From Chrysomallon squamiferum (lineage: Eukaryota > Mollusca > Gastropoda > Neomphalida > Peltospiridae), in contig CM022676.1 of assembly GCA_012295275.1 (NCBI GenBank), positions 4,214,014 through 4,278,013 of the forward strand: a DNA stretch of 64,000 nt, given 5' to 3'. Below are positions 1 through 43,139 of the stretch, one piece after another. The translations under genes were made by a program, and so were the position numbers. The notes under the pieces are model-generated. The model worked only from the letters and a program-made list of their open reading frames with translations, did no database searches and was not told the origin of the DNA. Position 1 is the first letter of the stretch; each line of letters begins with the position of its first letter.

Positions 1-515
1 TTAATGGTCAAAAACGTTTGTGCAAATAAAGATAAGCTGATATGCTGAAATTCTGACGACTAATGACAAATTATTTATTTGATGTCTCACAACCAAGAAA
101 CAAAAATTAAAATAACACTGAGGAATTTTTTGTCATTCTACAGTAATTTTGACGTGTTCTGATCGAAAATGTCCTAGTTCTTCCGACCTAACAAGGCAAG
201 AGCTGAACGTTTTGCTGCTGCAGGAAATTGGTCACTATCCTGGCACGATGGAATCGTGGGTTGTCGTCATGGAACCAAGCTCCATTAATGATCTACAGAA
301 GGGTTCTGTGATTGATGGGTGCGCCTACTCACACCATTCCACTTTCTCCTCCAACTGGTAGATGCTCAACAACGTTAACATCAGCAAATCTAATTCCATG
401 ACGAAGGTAAACACGAGCCCGCCCATCACTCAACTAGAGAAGACCTGTGATTCATCTGTCATATGCTGCACTGGATATGACGTCTACGCCGATGAAGTCG
501 AGCGATTCTGTTAAG
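1..515 (+). other. Repeated Cys-rich ORF unit, copy 1 (unrecognised)
   Basis: An acceptor-like tract ends at about 140. An open frame then runs from 141 to 511, interrupted by one in-frame TAG at 359-361 immediately followed by ATG. The C-terminal part is Cys-rich (ICCTGYDVYADEVERFC, then stop). The same sequence occurs in the opposite orientation at about 24640-24850 and 36540-36860, each time just upstream of a receptor transmembrane exon and antisense to the receptor. Here it is also antisense to gene A, between D5 and the transmembrane exon that should lie off the left edge. I do not recognise the product. It may be an exon of an old nested gene or part of a mobile element. Confidence 0.45.
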
Positions 516-1101
516 TCTCACTGTATGTTTCTGCTTGAATTCCATGAAAAGGAAATCTGAGTTAATTTTTAAAAATTCTAAATATAAGGGAAATGATTGC
601 ATGCCCCTTATGTCTTTAGTCCAGATGACGACACAAAGGTTGTTATTCTAACCGTATCTGCCCCCTTAATAAAAAAAAAAAAAGATACTTCCAAAAAATA
701 ATTTTAAGAATGACTTCGACCTTAACTTCTTTTGAATTGTTTATTAATTATACTTCTTCGATAGATTAATAATTTGTATTTGCTGTTATTAATATATCTT
801 CAGAGAGTAGGTAATTATTTATTTGCCATAGTTAAGTTATCTTCAGTTAAAATGGTAACTTTTATTACTATTAATTATGTCTTCTGTAACAAACATGAAC
901 ATATGCATATTACATAAAACATACTACATAAGCACACACACGCATACGCACGTAAATACACACAGATGGACACATATATACATAATATATACATACATAT
1001 ATAAAAAAACACTTACATAGATATATATTTATACAAATTCATACTTGCATACATGCATATAGTTTACACTGGACATATCTTTCTATTTCTCTATCTATCT
1101 G

Positions 1102-1107
<6 letters not shown>

Positions 1108-1159
<52 letters not shown>

Positions 1160-1277
1160 AGTATACCTATGTATATGTAGGAGTATATTTATCTGTCTAC
1201 ATATATATGTAAATGTAGGTGTATATTTATGTGTCTACATTTATATGTATATACATTTACATATACATAAATATACT

Positions 1278-1330
<53 letters not shown>
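1108..1330. repeat. (TG)n and (CA)n microsatellites
   Basis: A TG dinucleotide run (about 1108-1158) and a CA run (about 1278-1328) flank a TA-rich spacer. They lie in the intron of gene A that follows D5. Apparent ORFs here are translations of simple repeat. Confidence 0.9.
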
Positions 1331-1331
<1 letters not shown>

Positions 1332-1392
1332 TATAGGTACATTTATACATACACACATATGGACACACGTATGAAGAATCAAGATAACCTAC

Positions 1393-5434
<4,042 letters not shown>

Positions 5435-5776
5435 TTCCAGTATTTTAGTTTTCACTGTCGTTAATGAAAATATATACTGTCTTAGCTACATTTTCCTCAT
5501 TTAAATTCTTCCTTGTTTTCTTTCCTGTTGATGCGTCACCACGTTTGCTTTCGGTTTCGTAAGCAAAACACCCTTTATATTCTTTGTAAAATAGACTGTA
5601 ATAGACTGTAATCTGTAATAGACTGGATTCAATCGAAGGACTTCTGCAGTCTAAGAAAAGACAGTCTACACGAAACTGATTATACTTTGAGTCTTTTATA
5701 TTATTATTATTTAACGTTAGTGGTATTAGCATACATTTATGTAATAATGCTATGAATTATTGACAATGTTTTAGTT
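5435..5776. other. Intergenic, upstream of gene A
   Basis: Shares the 'actaaaatactggaa' leader next to the start codon. Beyond that I see only AT-rich sequence and no convincing gene. Confidence 0.4.
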
Positions 5777-5860
5777 CAGGAATGGGCAAGCTTTTTTCAA
5801 GAAGCTGCCCACATGAGACAAGGCTCATCCTCAGTTGGGCCGCAGGTACTAATTCAGGCG
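5777..5860 (+). mobile_element. Possible hAT-type transposon end fragment
   Basis: Begins 'caggaatgggcaagcttttt' and contains 'gggccgcaggt', resembling the terminal sequence of widespread hAT-family elements (CAGG-x-TGGGCAAACTTTTT and a GGGCCGCA block). No second end, target duplication or transposase is visible. Confidence 0.35.
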
Positions 5861-6120
5861 ATTTTATTTTTTAAAAATTTTCATTTTCATTTACTTCAGG
5901 AACTGTTATAATAATATAAAAAAGTGACATGTGTTTTAGAATCTTAGTAGATGACAAAATAGACTCATGTTATAAAATTTGAACTTACATTATTTTCCCT
6001 GTGAAATTTTTTTATGACTGTTTTAGACATATTCGTACGTGCACATACTGGCATATATGTTTTTGAAAAGTAGGAAGATATGGTTTATTTTGTTCGTTTT
6101 TATATAAAAAAAAATAATAT

Positions 6121-6141
6121 TTATTTTTTTTTTTTTTTTTT

Positions 6142-6190
<49 letters not shown>
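6121..6190. repeat. Poly-T tract
   Basis: About 70 bases, nearly all T, interrupted by two A residues. It could be the tail of a retroposed sequence on the minus strand, but no body is recognisable. Confidence 0.85.
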
Positions 6191-6199
<9 letters not shown>

Positions 6200-6536
6200 T
6201 ATTTTTAATTAAAACACGCGGAATAACGCCTACATTTGTTTGTTCAGATAAAATAACTGATTATACCACCACCCTCTGTAAACATCACTGCATCCGTTTC
6301 TCACACGAGATTTCCAGGTGTAATTCATGACGATATGAAACAGAACCATATGAAAGATTACTTACACCGATAAATTTGTTTGTCAAAACATAGTAAATGT
6401 ATTCGTCACATAACAAACTGAAAATCTGAAGAAATATGTTGGGTAAACTCAGAATATTTTGTTTCTCGATAACATGTGAACCTTAACTGGGCCTCTTTCA
6501 AACGGAATATCTGCAGTCGATATTTTGAAAAAATTT

Positions 6537-6537
<1 letters not shown>

Positions 6538-6601
<64 letters not shown>

Positions 6602-6611
6602 TAACAATAAC

Positions 6612-6644
<33 letters not shown>

Positions 6645-6645
6645 G
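6538..6645. repeat. (AAT)n microsatellite
   Basis: AAT repeats with an internal AAC patch, followed by GAA repeats. Apparent poly-Asn and poly-Leu ORFs are repeat translations. Confidence 0.95.
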
Positions 6646-7269
6646 AAGAAGAAGAAGAAGAAAAGAACATGTTGGATGTACTAAAATATTTCTTTCTTTC
6701 TTCTTTTCTTTTTACAGAATCACTGTAAACAGTCGAATACACAACAAACAATACACTGACAAATTACGTCATCTCCGATCATGCGTAAAACCTACTTTTT
6801 CTACTATGTCGACCGTCTTGAAATATTAACCAGCAAACAATAATTTCCACCTTCAAAAGTTGAATGCATTTTAATCTATGCCGTTCAGCTAATTGATATA
6901 TATAACAATTTATAACAAATCCGATAAATAGGTTATATCTACAAGTCACTATTTTTTTTATGTTTTTATTATTGATATCCGAGTGTATTTTACCTTACAG
7001 GTGTATGTATTTCCATATTTTCATTTATACAGATATATATATAGACATGTAGTTAAGTATATATATATATAGATATATATATATATATACATATAAAAAC
7101 AAACATACACGCACACACACACACATATATACGCATATATATATAAATATAGCGTGTTTGTGTGTGTGTCCGTGCGTGCGTGTAAGTAAGTGTGCGTGTG
7201 CATTTTTAATAATTACAAATCTTTACTGCAGAGATAAAGGACGGCCATTTTGAATTGTCGCGTGACCTA

Positions 7270-7484
7270 GACAACATGGATGTTTGCCAAGGTTTGTTTC
7301 TTACGTTATGACAAGACTTGGTCAGTTTTATTCTGGTATGTTGTGACTCTACCACTCTGTTTAAAACCAGCCATGGATGGAAAAAGTCGAAAAAAAAATT
7401 AATCCAAAATACCTAATACTCTTTATTTTGTCACGCCATAGTGTAGCATACTCTTTCTATTGTGTTCGGTTTATACTGAAATAT

Positions 7485-7524
<40 letters not shown>

Positions 7525-7650
7525 TATGTTATTATTGTTGTTGTTTTTCCTATTATGATTATGCTTGCTTTATTGGATATTTTTATGCCGTGTTACATTA
7601 TGTTACATTGCGTTACGTTACGCTGAGTAGTGCACTGTCATATAACGATA
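7270..7650 (+). repeat. Dispersed gene-flank repeat, copy 2
   Basis: Same order of blocks as 4855-5250: 'aaggtttgtttcttacg', 'ctctaccactctgtt', 'gtgttcggtttatactg', a TG run, then a GTTAC-rich block. No signal exon follows, so this is a detached copy of a gene 5' region. Confidence 0.7.
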
Positions 7651-7799
7651 TTTATGTACGTATGTATCTGTGTGTGTGTGTGTGTATATATATAAATATA
7701 TGTGTGTCTCTGTCTGTGTGTATGTATACTATACCTCTGTATATGTCTACGTATATCTATATATACATATATACACACACTCACACACACATACGTTTA

Positions 7800-8391
7800 G
7801 TAGTTACGTAACTTCCTTTTATTATGTCCCTTGTCTGTTTTCCTGTTCTAACTGCTTGCCCACAATACGTTTAACCCAAGTTCTGTCATTTCGTTAGACG
7901 TACGTTCTTACATATGTAATTATATATTCAGAGACAGTGATTGGGTAGACAGATGGATGGATGTGTGGATACAGTGAAGTAAAGAAAGACAGAACAATCA
8001 GACAGAGTAACAGGTAAATAGAGAATAATAGAAAAGAAAACAGAGGTGTGTAAAATCAGAATGGTTCAAGTACAAAGATCGATGGAGAAAGCTTGTTATA
8101 AACAAAGACCCACAAACAAACGAACACATTTGAAAGACAAAGAGAAACATTACTTTCTTATTGTATACACAGGGAAAGAATAAAATATAGCAGACAACTG
8201 GAAAATAGATTTGTTATGTCAACGAAAAATATCTTTGTGATCACGAACACAGAAACAAACCAGCTATATGATAAGAAAAAACAGCACAATGAGCAGAAAA
8301 ATAGTACACACTAGTTTAGTAGTTATATTAGTTCCCTTCATTATGTCCCTTGTCCTATTTCCGGTTCTAAATGCTTGCTCACAGTTCCTTT
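7800..8391 (-). repeat. 3'-flank repeat, inverted arm left of the gap
   Basis: Its reverse complement matches 8920-9490 across the gap. Related copies lie at 27430-27980 and 42400-42980 (like the right arm) and 55160-55770 (like this arm). In genes B and C this sequence lies downstream of the last cytoplasmic exons, so it marks the 3' flank of a lost gene copy. Confidence 0.65.
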
Positions 8392-8591
8392 NNNNNNNNN
8401 NNNNNNNNNNNNNNNNNNNNNNNNNNNNNNNNNNNNNNNNNNNNNNNNNNNNNNNNNNNNNNNNNNNNNNNNNNNNNNNNNNNNNNNNNNNNNNNNNNNN
8501 NNNNNNNNNNNNNNNNNNNNNNNNNNNNNNNNNNNNNNNNNNNNNNNNNNNNNNNNNNNNNNNNNNNNNNNNNNNNNNNNNNNNNNNNNNN
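8392..8591. other. Assembly gap (200 N)
   Basis: Exactly 200 N, a placeholder size. It sits at the centre of an inverted repeat, a likely cause of the break. Confidence 0.98.
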
Positions 8592-9490
8592 TAACCATAT
8601 CTATCCAAGCTGTTCTCTTTTTTTGTGATACTCGTGAGCTATTCATATTTTTATTGTCTATTTACATTGAGTGAAGTAAAATAATATGTGATGATTTTGT
8701 AAAATTCTGACGAGGTTTCGGGAGTACGAATCTTTTTTTTTTCTTTCTTTTCTTTATATTGTAATAATCGGCTTGGACTGGATTTAATTTTTTTTTTTTG
8801 TTAACTATGTTTCTGCGTCTGCATGTTTCCTGTTAAATTTCTTTCTCTGTACTGTTAGATTTTATGGGGAATTTTTGCTTATATAACACAGACCGAAATG
8901 ATAGAAAATGTGTTAAAGGAAATGCGAGCAAGCATTTAGAACGGGAAACAGGACAAGGGACGTAATGAAGGGAACTGATGTAACTACTAAACTAGTGTGT
9001 ACTATTTCTCTGCTCATTATGCTGTCTTTCTTTATCATATAGCTGGTTTGTTTCTGTGTTCGTGATTACAAAGATATTTTTCGTTGTCATAATAAATACA
9101 TTTTCCAGTTCTCTGCTATATTTTATTCTTTCCCTTCGTACACAATAAGAAAGTAATGTTTCTCTTTGTCTTTCAAATGTGTTCGTCTCTTTGTGTGTCA
9201 TTGTTTATAACAAGCTTTCTCCATCGATTTTTGTATTTCCACGAGTCTGGTTTTAGACACCTCTGTTTTCTTTTCTATTATTCTCTAGTTATCTGTTACT
9301 CTGTCTGTTTTGTCTTTCTTTCTTTACTTCACTGTATCCACACATCCATCCCTCTGTCTACCCAATCACTGTCTCTGAGTATATAGTTACGTATATAAGA
9401 AGGTACGCCTAACGAAATGACAGAACATGGGTTAAACCTATTGTGGGCAACCATTCAGAACAGGAAAACAGACAAGGGACATAATAAACG
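8592..9490 (+). repeat. 3'-flank repeat, right arm
   Basis: Contains 'tttttttgtgatact', 'acattgagtgaag', 'gggagtacgaatc' and 'ggcttggactggattt', the blocks that follow the last exon of gene C (42060-42260). It then continues as the reverse complement of 7800-8391. No coding exon of the family is left here. Confidence 0.65.
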
Positions 9491-9491
9491 T

Positions 9492-9525
<34 letters not shown>

Positions 9526-9545
9526 ATAGATCAATAAATAAATAA

Positions 9546-9580
<35 letters not shown>

Positions 9581-9995
9581 GAAACACAAACACAATAGAA
9601 ACAGTATGCTACTCAATGATTTGACAGAAAGAGTACCATGTGTTTTGCGTTAAATCTTTTGTTCGACTTTTTCCACCCATGACTGGTTTTAAAACAGAGT
9701 GGTAGAGTCCCAACATACGAAAATAAAACTGACCAAGTCTTGTCATAAAGTAAGAAACAAACCTTGGCAAACATCCATGTTGCCTAGGTTACGTCACAAT
9801 TCAAAATGGCCGCCATTTATCTATGCAGCAAAGATTTCTGAAAATGCACACGCACACTTACTGACACACACACACACGCACACTTACTTACACACAGACA
9901 CACACATATATATAGGTATGTATGTATACACATATACAAGCATACACTGATACCCAATCATCACATACATAGGTATAGTATGCCTACACACAAAC

Positions 9996-10044
<49 letters not shown>

Positions 10045-10403
10045 GGCAGACACAGAAAAACACACACAATAGAAAGAGTATGCTACTCAATGACTTCACA
10101 GAAACAGTGTCATGTGCTTTAGGTTATATCGTTAGTTCGTCTTTTTTCATGCATCACTGGTTTTAAACAGAGTGGTAGGGTCAGAACATACAACAATAAC
10201 ACTGACCACGTGATGTCATGACGTAAGAAACGAAACTTGGCAATGATGTTGCGTAGGTCTCGCCACAATTCAAAATGGCCGCCCTTTTTCTATGCAGCAA
10301 AGATTTCTGTTGATTAAAAATGCACATACACACTTACTTACATGCACACACACACACACACATATAAAAGGAAAGTTTGTTATTCGAACATATACCAACT
10401 ACC

Positions 10404-10446
<43 letters not shown>

Positions 10447-11051
10447 CTTTTCATTATTACATTCACACCTACATACTTACATACATATATTTATATATAC
10501 ATACATATATATATATGTATGTTTGTATATATGTATGAATGTATGTATGGAAACACATATACAAACATACACACATACATACATATATATATATGTTTAC
10601 ACTGGAATGGTACATAAGTACATTCGGACATAAATAAAAAGAAAAAAAGAAGGAAAAGTAAATAAAAGAACGTATGTCTAACGAAATGACAGAACATCGG
10701 TTAACCGAATTTTGGGTAAGGAGTTAGAACAGGAAAACAGTCAAGGCAGATAATTATATATAGGTAGATAGATACGTATACACATACATAGACATAATCT
10801 ATATACAAACATATATATATATATATACATATACAAACAGACACACACATACATTCCTACGTACATAATATATAATAATATGACAGTACACTACACAACG
10901 TAACGTAACGATGTGTAACATAATGTAATACAATATAAAAATATGTAAGAAAGCAAGCATAATAATAATTACAAAACCACAACAATAATAACACACACAC
11001 ACCTACACACACACCTACACACATACACACACACCTACACACATGTACACA

Positions 11052-11092
<41 letters not shown>

Positions 11093-12075
11093 TATTCCAG
11101 TGTAAACCGAACACAATAGAAAGAGTATGCTACTCAATGACTTGACAGAAAGAGTATCATGTGTTTTGCGTTAAATCTTTTGTTCGACTTCTTCCATCCA
11201 TGGCTGGTTTTAAACAGTGTGGTAGAGTCACAACATACCACAATAAAACTGACCAAGTCTTGTCATAAAGTAAGAAACAAACCTTGGCAAACATCCATGT
11301 TGCCTAGGTTACGCCACAATTCAAAATGGCCGCCCTTTATCTATGCAGCAAAGATTTCTAATTACAAAAAATGTACACCCACACTTACTAACACACACAC
11401 ACACGCACACTTACTTACACACAGACACACACACATATATATAGATATGTATGTATACACATATACAAGCATCCACTGATACCCGAACATGCACATATAC
11501 CACCTACATGCCTACGCTCATAAATATTACCATACAACATATGTACATGTTATATATATCTATATCTATATATATATATTTTAACATTAAATATGTATAT
11601 ATGTAAACAAAAAAGTTACACACACACATATATATATATATATGTAAACATAGAGATACACACATGTATATATATATATATACACTGATACCCAAACATG
11701 CTCATACATAGGTATAGTATACCTTCATAGAAACAGATTATATATATATATCGACACACACACACACGCACACACAGAAAATCTTGACACATACACAATG
11801 TAAAGATATACAAAATTCTACTCAATGAATAAAACAAAAAATAAAGAAAAATAAAAAATAAAAAATATCTGAAGAAGAATAAATAACCTTATATCTTTAA
11901 TTCGTCTTTTTTCATGCATCACTGGTTTTAAACAGAGGGTGGGTCAGGTATTTTTCAATAATTCAATCGAGTGATGTCATGACGTAAGAAAGAAAACTTG
12001 GCAAAGATGTTGCGTAGGTCACGCCACAATTCAAAATGGCCGCCCTTTTTCTATGCAGCAAAGATTTCTGTTGAC
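9491..12075 (+). repeat. Four upstream-repeat copies with microsatellites before gene B
   Basis: Copies of the roughly 250-bp repeat lie at about 9600-9850, 10070-10320, 11110-11380 and 11890-12075. Each contains 'caattcaaaatggccgcc', followed by 'gcagcaaagatttct' and CA/TA microsatellites. A GTTAC block lies at 10860-10930. No exon is seen. Confidence 0.6.
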
Positions 12076-12119
12076 TAAAAAGGCACATGCACACTTACTT
12101 ACATGCACACACACAGACA

Positions 12120-12186
12120 CACACACAGTGAAGAAAAGAAAGTAACTATATTTTTATTAACGGCAGTTAAAACTAAAACACTGGAA
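12120..12186 (+). promoter_or_regulatory. Conserved 5' leader and core promoter, gene B
   Basis: 'agtaactatatttttattaa' followed by 'ggcagttaaaactaaaacac' directly precedes the ATG and is shared with genes C, E and F. The ETS-like block seen farther upstream in C and D is replaced here by a dispersed repeat. Confidence 0.4.
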
Positions 12187-26723
<14,537 letters not shown>

Positions 26724-26833
26724 GTAAGTGAACTGATATTAATAATGCTAAAGAAGAAAACGAGTATAGTGTGTTATTCATACGCTTATTCAATCACATT
26801 CACGAAAAGAAATCCCCATAAACATATATACAT

Positions 26834-27033
26834 NNNNNNNNNNNNNNNNNNNNNNNNNNNNNNNNNNNNNNNNNNNNNNNNNNNNNNNNNNNNNNNNNNN
26901 NNNNNNNNNNNNNNNNNNNNNNNNNNNNNNNNNNNNNNNNNNNNNNNNNNNNNNNNNNNNNNNNNNNNNNNNNNNNNNNNNNNNNNNNNNNNNNNNNNNN
27001 NNNNNNNNNNNNNNNNNNNNNNNNNNNNNNNNN
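26834..27033. other. Assembly gap (200 N)
   Basis: Hides the 3' end of gene B. Sequence resuming at 27034 already matches the region about 500 bp after the gene C stop. Confidence 0.98.
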
Positions 27034-27990
27034 CGTTCAAGTTTACGTATTATAAGGATTTTTCTTTCCACGGCTTCGTAAACTTTGTCTGTCAAAGCTG
27101 TTCCCTTTTTTGGTGATACTTGTGAGTTTTTCGTATTTTTATTTTCTATTTACATTGAGTAAAGCATAATTCTATCTGATGATTTTGTAAAAGTTGTACG
27201 AGGATTCGGGCGTACGAATCGATTTTTTTTTTTAAATTTTATATTGAAATAAACGGCTTGGATTGGATTTAAAAAGCTTTTGTTTTTTTAAAAAATGTTC
27301 CTATATGTGGATGTTTCCTGTTAAATGTCTTTCTCTGTACTGTTAGATTTTATTGGGAATTGTTGCTTATATAACAAAGACCGAAATGATAGAAAATGGG
27401 TTAAAGCAACTGCGACCGATTATTTACAACGGGAAACAGGATAAGGGACATAATGAAGGGAACTGATGTAACTGCTAAACTAGTGTGTACCATTTCTCTG
27501 CTCATTATATCATGTTTCTTTTTCAAATAGCAGGTTTCATTCTGTGTTCGTGATCACAAAGATATTTTTCGTTGTCATAATAAATATATTTTCCAGTTCT
27601 CTGCTATATTTTATTCTTTCCCTGCGTATGCAATAAAAAAGTAATGCTTCTCTTTGTCTTTTAAATGTGTTCTTCTGTTCATGAGTCTTTGTTTATAGCA
27701 AGCTTTCTCCATCGATCTTTGTACTTGAACCATTCTGATTTTACACACCTCTCTTTTCCTTTCTGTTATTCTCTATTTACCTGTTACTCTGTCTGATCGT
27801 TCTTTCTTTCTTTACTTCACAGTATCCACACATCCATCCATCTGTCTACCCAATCACTGTCTCTGAATATATAATTACATATCTAAGAACGTACGTCTAA
27901 CGAAACGACAGAACATGAGCTAAACGTATTGTGGGCAAGTAGTTAGAACAGGAAAACAGATAAGAGACACTATGAAGGGAAGTTACTTAA
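27034..27990 (+). repeat. Gene B 3' flank, duplicate of the gene C flank
   Basis: Matches about 42020-42990 in order, including 'ggtgatacttgtgag', 'cgtacgaatcgattttt', 'ggcttggattggattt' and the long downstream block. No exon is visible. Confidence 0.7.
27248..27253 (+). terminator. Candidate polyadenylation signal, gene B
   Basis: AATAAA conserved at the equivalent place in the gene C flank (42233). Use is not demonstrated. Confidence 0.25.
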
Positions 27991-28024
27991 CTTGTAAACG
28001 TATGTGTGTGTTTGTGAGTGTATA

Positions 28025-28075
<51 letters not shown>

Positions 28076-28099
28076 GCACACACTCAGTTACATTCATTA

Positions 28100-28520
28100 G
28101 TACATATATATCATAATATGACAGTACACTATACAGCGTAACGTAACGCAATGTAACATAATGTAATACAGCATAAAAGTATGTAATAAAGCAAGCATAA
28201 TAATAACAAAACAACAACAGTAATAACAAACAGACACACACACATAGACACACATCCATACATATTGCAGTATAAACCGAACACAATAGAAACAGTATAC
28301 TACTCTATGACGTGACTGAAAGAGTATCAAGTGTTTTAGGTTATATATTTTGTTCGTCTTTTTCATCCATGACTGGTTTTAAACTGAGAGGTAGAGTTAC
28401 AACATACCAAAATAAAACTGACCAAGAAACAAAACTTGGAAAACATCGATGTTGTGTAGGTCACGCCACAATTCAAAATGGACGCCCTTTATCTATGCAG
28501 CTAAGATTTCTAATTATAAA
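28100..28520 (+). repeat. GTTAC block and upstream repeat, copy
   Basis: The order GTTAC-type block, CA run, 'tataaaccgaacacaataga', then 'caattcaaaatggacgcc' is the 5'-region arrangement seen before gene C, but no signal exon accompanies it. Confidence 0.6.
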
Positions 28521-29007
28521 AAATGCGCACGCAAACTTACTTACACGCGCACACACACACTCAGATACACTGACATTGATCATACACACCTATACACATA
28601 TATATATATATTTACATATATACGTACCATCTATCTGCCTAAATCATAAATTTTATATACATCCATATATGCAGATATATATATATATAGTAGGACATAA
28701 CAAACGGAAGTTGCGTAACTACTAAACGTACATATACGTATATATACACCCGTATCCATACAAAGATACATTATACTTACATATATCCATAGATATATAC
28801 ATACATACATATGCATACACACAGATAATATACATACATTATACATACATATATCCATAGATATAAACATACATGCATACATATCCTAACAAAATTAGTA
28901 TTTATATATATATATATATATACACGCATACAGATATACATATATACGAACGTACGTATAGACAAAAAACCCAATAACATAAGCATATATAGACACACAT
29001 ATATATT

Positions 29008-29010
<3 letters not shown>

Positions 29011-29080
<70 letters not shown>
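29011..29080. repeat. (CT)n tract, intergenic
   Basis: Pure CT. The homologous tract in the duplicated intergenic region is at 43821-43926. Confidence 0.95.
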
Positions 29081-29082
<2 letters not shown>

Positions 29083-29239
29083 CCCTCCCTCTACATTTCT
29101 ATGAAAAGCAATCCGGATCACACCTGACATAAAATAACTGAGAACACACATAACTCTGCATATTTCATTCTAACTTTCTTTTCAAGTAAAAAAAAAGAAA
29201 AAAAAAAAAAAAAAAAAAATCAAAAAAAAAAAAAAAAAA

Positions 29240-29880
29240 AACGTGACACCTGTGTCTGAACACAGAAGAATACGTGACAGTTTCTACACTCTTTCATTTT
29301 GTTATGTCACGGGTTCGAATGCGATCGTAGGACAAAAAGATTTATCGGTGTAAATAGTCTTTCTTATGCAGCTGCTTTCCTATCGTGTTGAATTACACTT
29401 GACAAAGTCGTCCGAGAGACGGATCCAGTGATATTTATAGGGGGTGTTGCTTGTTTGGTTATTATATCTGTACAAACAGAACTAGGCGTTCTTGGGCATT
29501 TTGTTAAGCATATAATCTATATATCGGTCTGTATGTATATGTATGTATGTCTGTTTATGTGTGTATGTATGTGTGTGTGATAAAACATTTCATCACTGGG
29601 CCTACCAGGTGAATTGACTTGAAATGCACTGTTTTTGATCGTGATACTTCATTAAATAACAATTGTACAGGTATCCATACAAGAAGGTAGTGAGAGTAAA
29701 TCTTACAACTTGACAAAGAAGAAAAATATTTTTTATTCATAGCAGAGAAAACAAGAAACTAGTAAAGAATAGATAATAAAATTAAAACGATATTTTATTA
29801 ACTGCTGTGAAAACAAGAAATTATCGAGGAAAAGATACTAAAACTAGAACTTTATTTTTAATAACGTCAGTGAAAACTAA
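29240..29880 (+). repeat. Upstream segment duplicated at 44120-44710
   Basis: Almost identical by eye to 44120-44710 ('acaaagtcgtccgagagacg', 'ggatccagtgatatttatag', 'cactgggcctaccaggtga'). Here it leads into an intact distal signal exon; the other copy has lost that exon. Confidence 0.75.
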
Positions 29881-29890
29881 AAAACTGGAA

Positions 29891-41537
<11,647 letters not shown>

Positions 41538-42988
41538 TAAAGTTTGAAAATAAATGAAACTGTTGTTCGTGAATGACAAAGAAGAAAACAAGTTCTATTT
41601 GTTAATCATGTACTTCTTGAAACTGTTTTATGAATACTAACAGGATATTAAATTGTTAAAAGTTTTTTTTTACTAAAATACAAGGACTTCAGTTTGTACA
41701 GTGACACCACATTTGAACTGTGTAAATAGCTACCTGTGAGAAATGTTATAAATAGTTTAGTGAGTTCATAACAGCGAATTTTTAATCATTCATTACCATT
41801 GTCTGAGATGTGACTCTAACTATGTGAAAACTTCGGGAGATTTCTGACTTAAAATTAAAATATTTACACACGTATAGATTAACAAAAAGAAACCTTTGAT
41901 CAATCTCAGTAACACTGGTCTCTTTCGCACATGTTTCATCTTTTAATTTTTTTATTTCCTCCGATGTAAGATCCTTGACGTCATGAAAGTCTTTATTTTC
42001 TTGTATAACAGTAACATGAGAAATGAAATTTCTTTCCACGGCTTCGTAAATTTTGTCTGTCAAAGCTGTTATCTTTTTTGGTGATATTTCTGAGGTTTTC
42101 ATATTTTTATTCTCTATTTACGTTGAGTAAAGCATAATTCTATGAGATGATTTTGTAAACGTTTGACGAGGATTGGGGCGTACGAATCGATTTTTTTTTT
42201 TTTTTTTTTTTTTTTTTGGGGGGTTATATTGAAATAAACGGCTTGGATTGGATTTAAAATGCTTTTGTTTTTTTAAACAATGTTTCTGTGTGTGCATGTT
42301 TCCTGTTAAATGTCTTTCTCTGTACTGTTAGATTTTATATGGAATTGTTGCTTATGTATCAAACACTGAAATTAAAGAAAATGGGTTCAAGGAACTGTGA
42401 ATAATCATTTAGAACAGGAAACAGGACAAGGGACCTAATGAAGGGAACTGGTGTAAGAACTAAACTAGTGTGTACTATTTCTCTGCTCATTACGTCATGT
42501 TTCTTCTTCATATAGAAGGTTTCTTTCTGTGTTCGTGATTCCAAAGATATTTTTCGTTCACATAATAAATACATTTTCCAGTTCCCTGCTATATTTCATT
42601 CTTTCCCTTCGTACAATATAAGAAAGTAATGTTTCTCTTTGTCTTTCAAATGTGTTCGTCTGTTTGTGTGTGTTTGTTTATAAAAATCTTTCTCAGTCGA
42701 TTTTTATACTTGAACAATTCTGATTTTACACACCTCTCTTTTCTTTTCTGTTATTCTCAATTTATCTGTTACTCTGTCTGATTGTTCTTTCTTTCTTTAC
42801 TTCACTGTATCCACACATCCATCCATCTGTCTACCCAATCACTGTCTGTGAATATATAATTACATATGTAAGAACGTACGTCTAACGAAATGACAGAACA
42901 TGAGCTAAACGTATTGTGGACAAGTAGTTAGAACAGGAAAACAGACAAGGGAAGTTACTTAACTTGTAAACGTATCTTTGTGTGTGTC

Positions 42989-43070
<82 letters not shown>

Positions 43071-43139
43071 TATACACATACATAGGTATAGTATACATAC
43101 CCACAAACAGATATTTATAAACACAGACACACACAATAG

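Noticed and set aside
6525-6751. Poly-Asn and poly-Leu ORFs
   Set aside because: Both strands of one (AAT)n microsatellite.
8264-8674. ORFs across 8392-8591
   Set aside because: They pass through 200 N and have no real coding content. The same holds for ORFs across 26834-27033.
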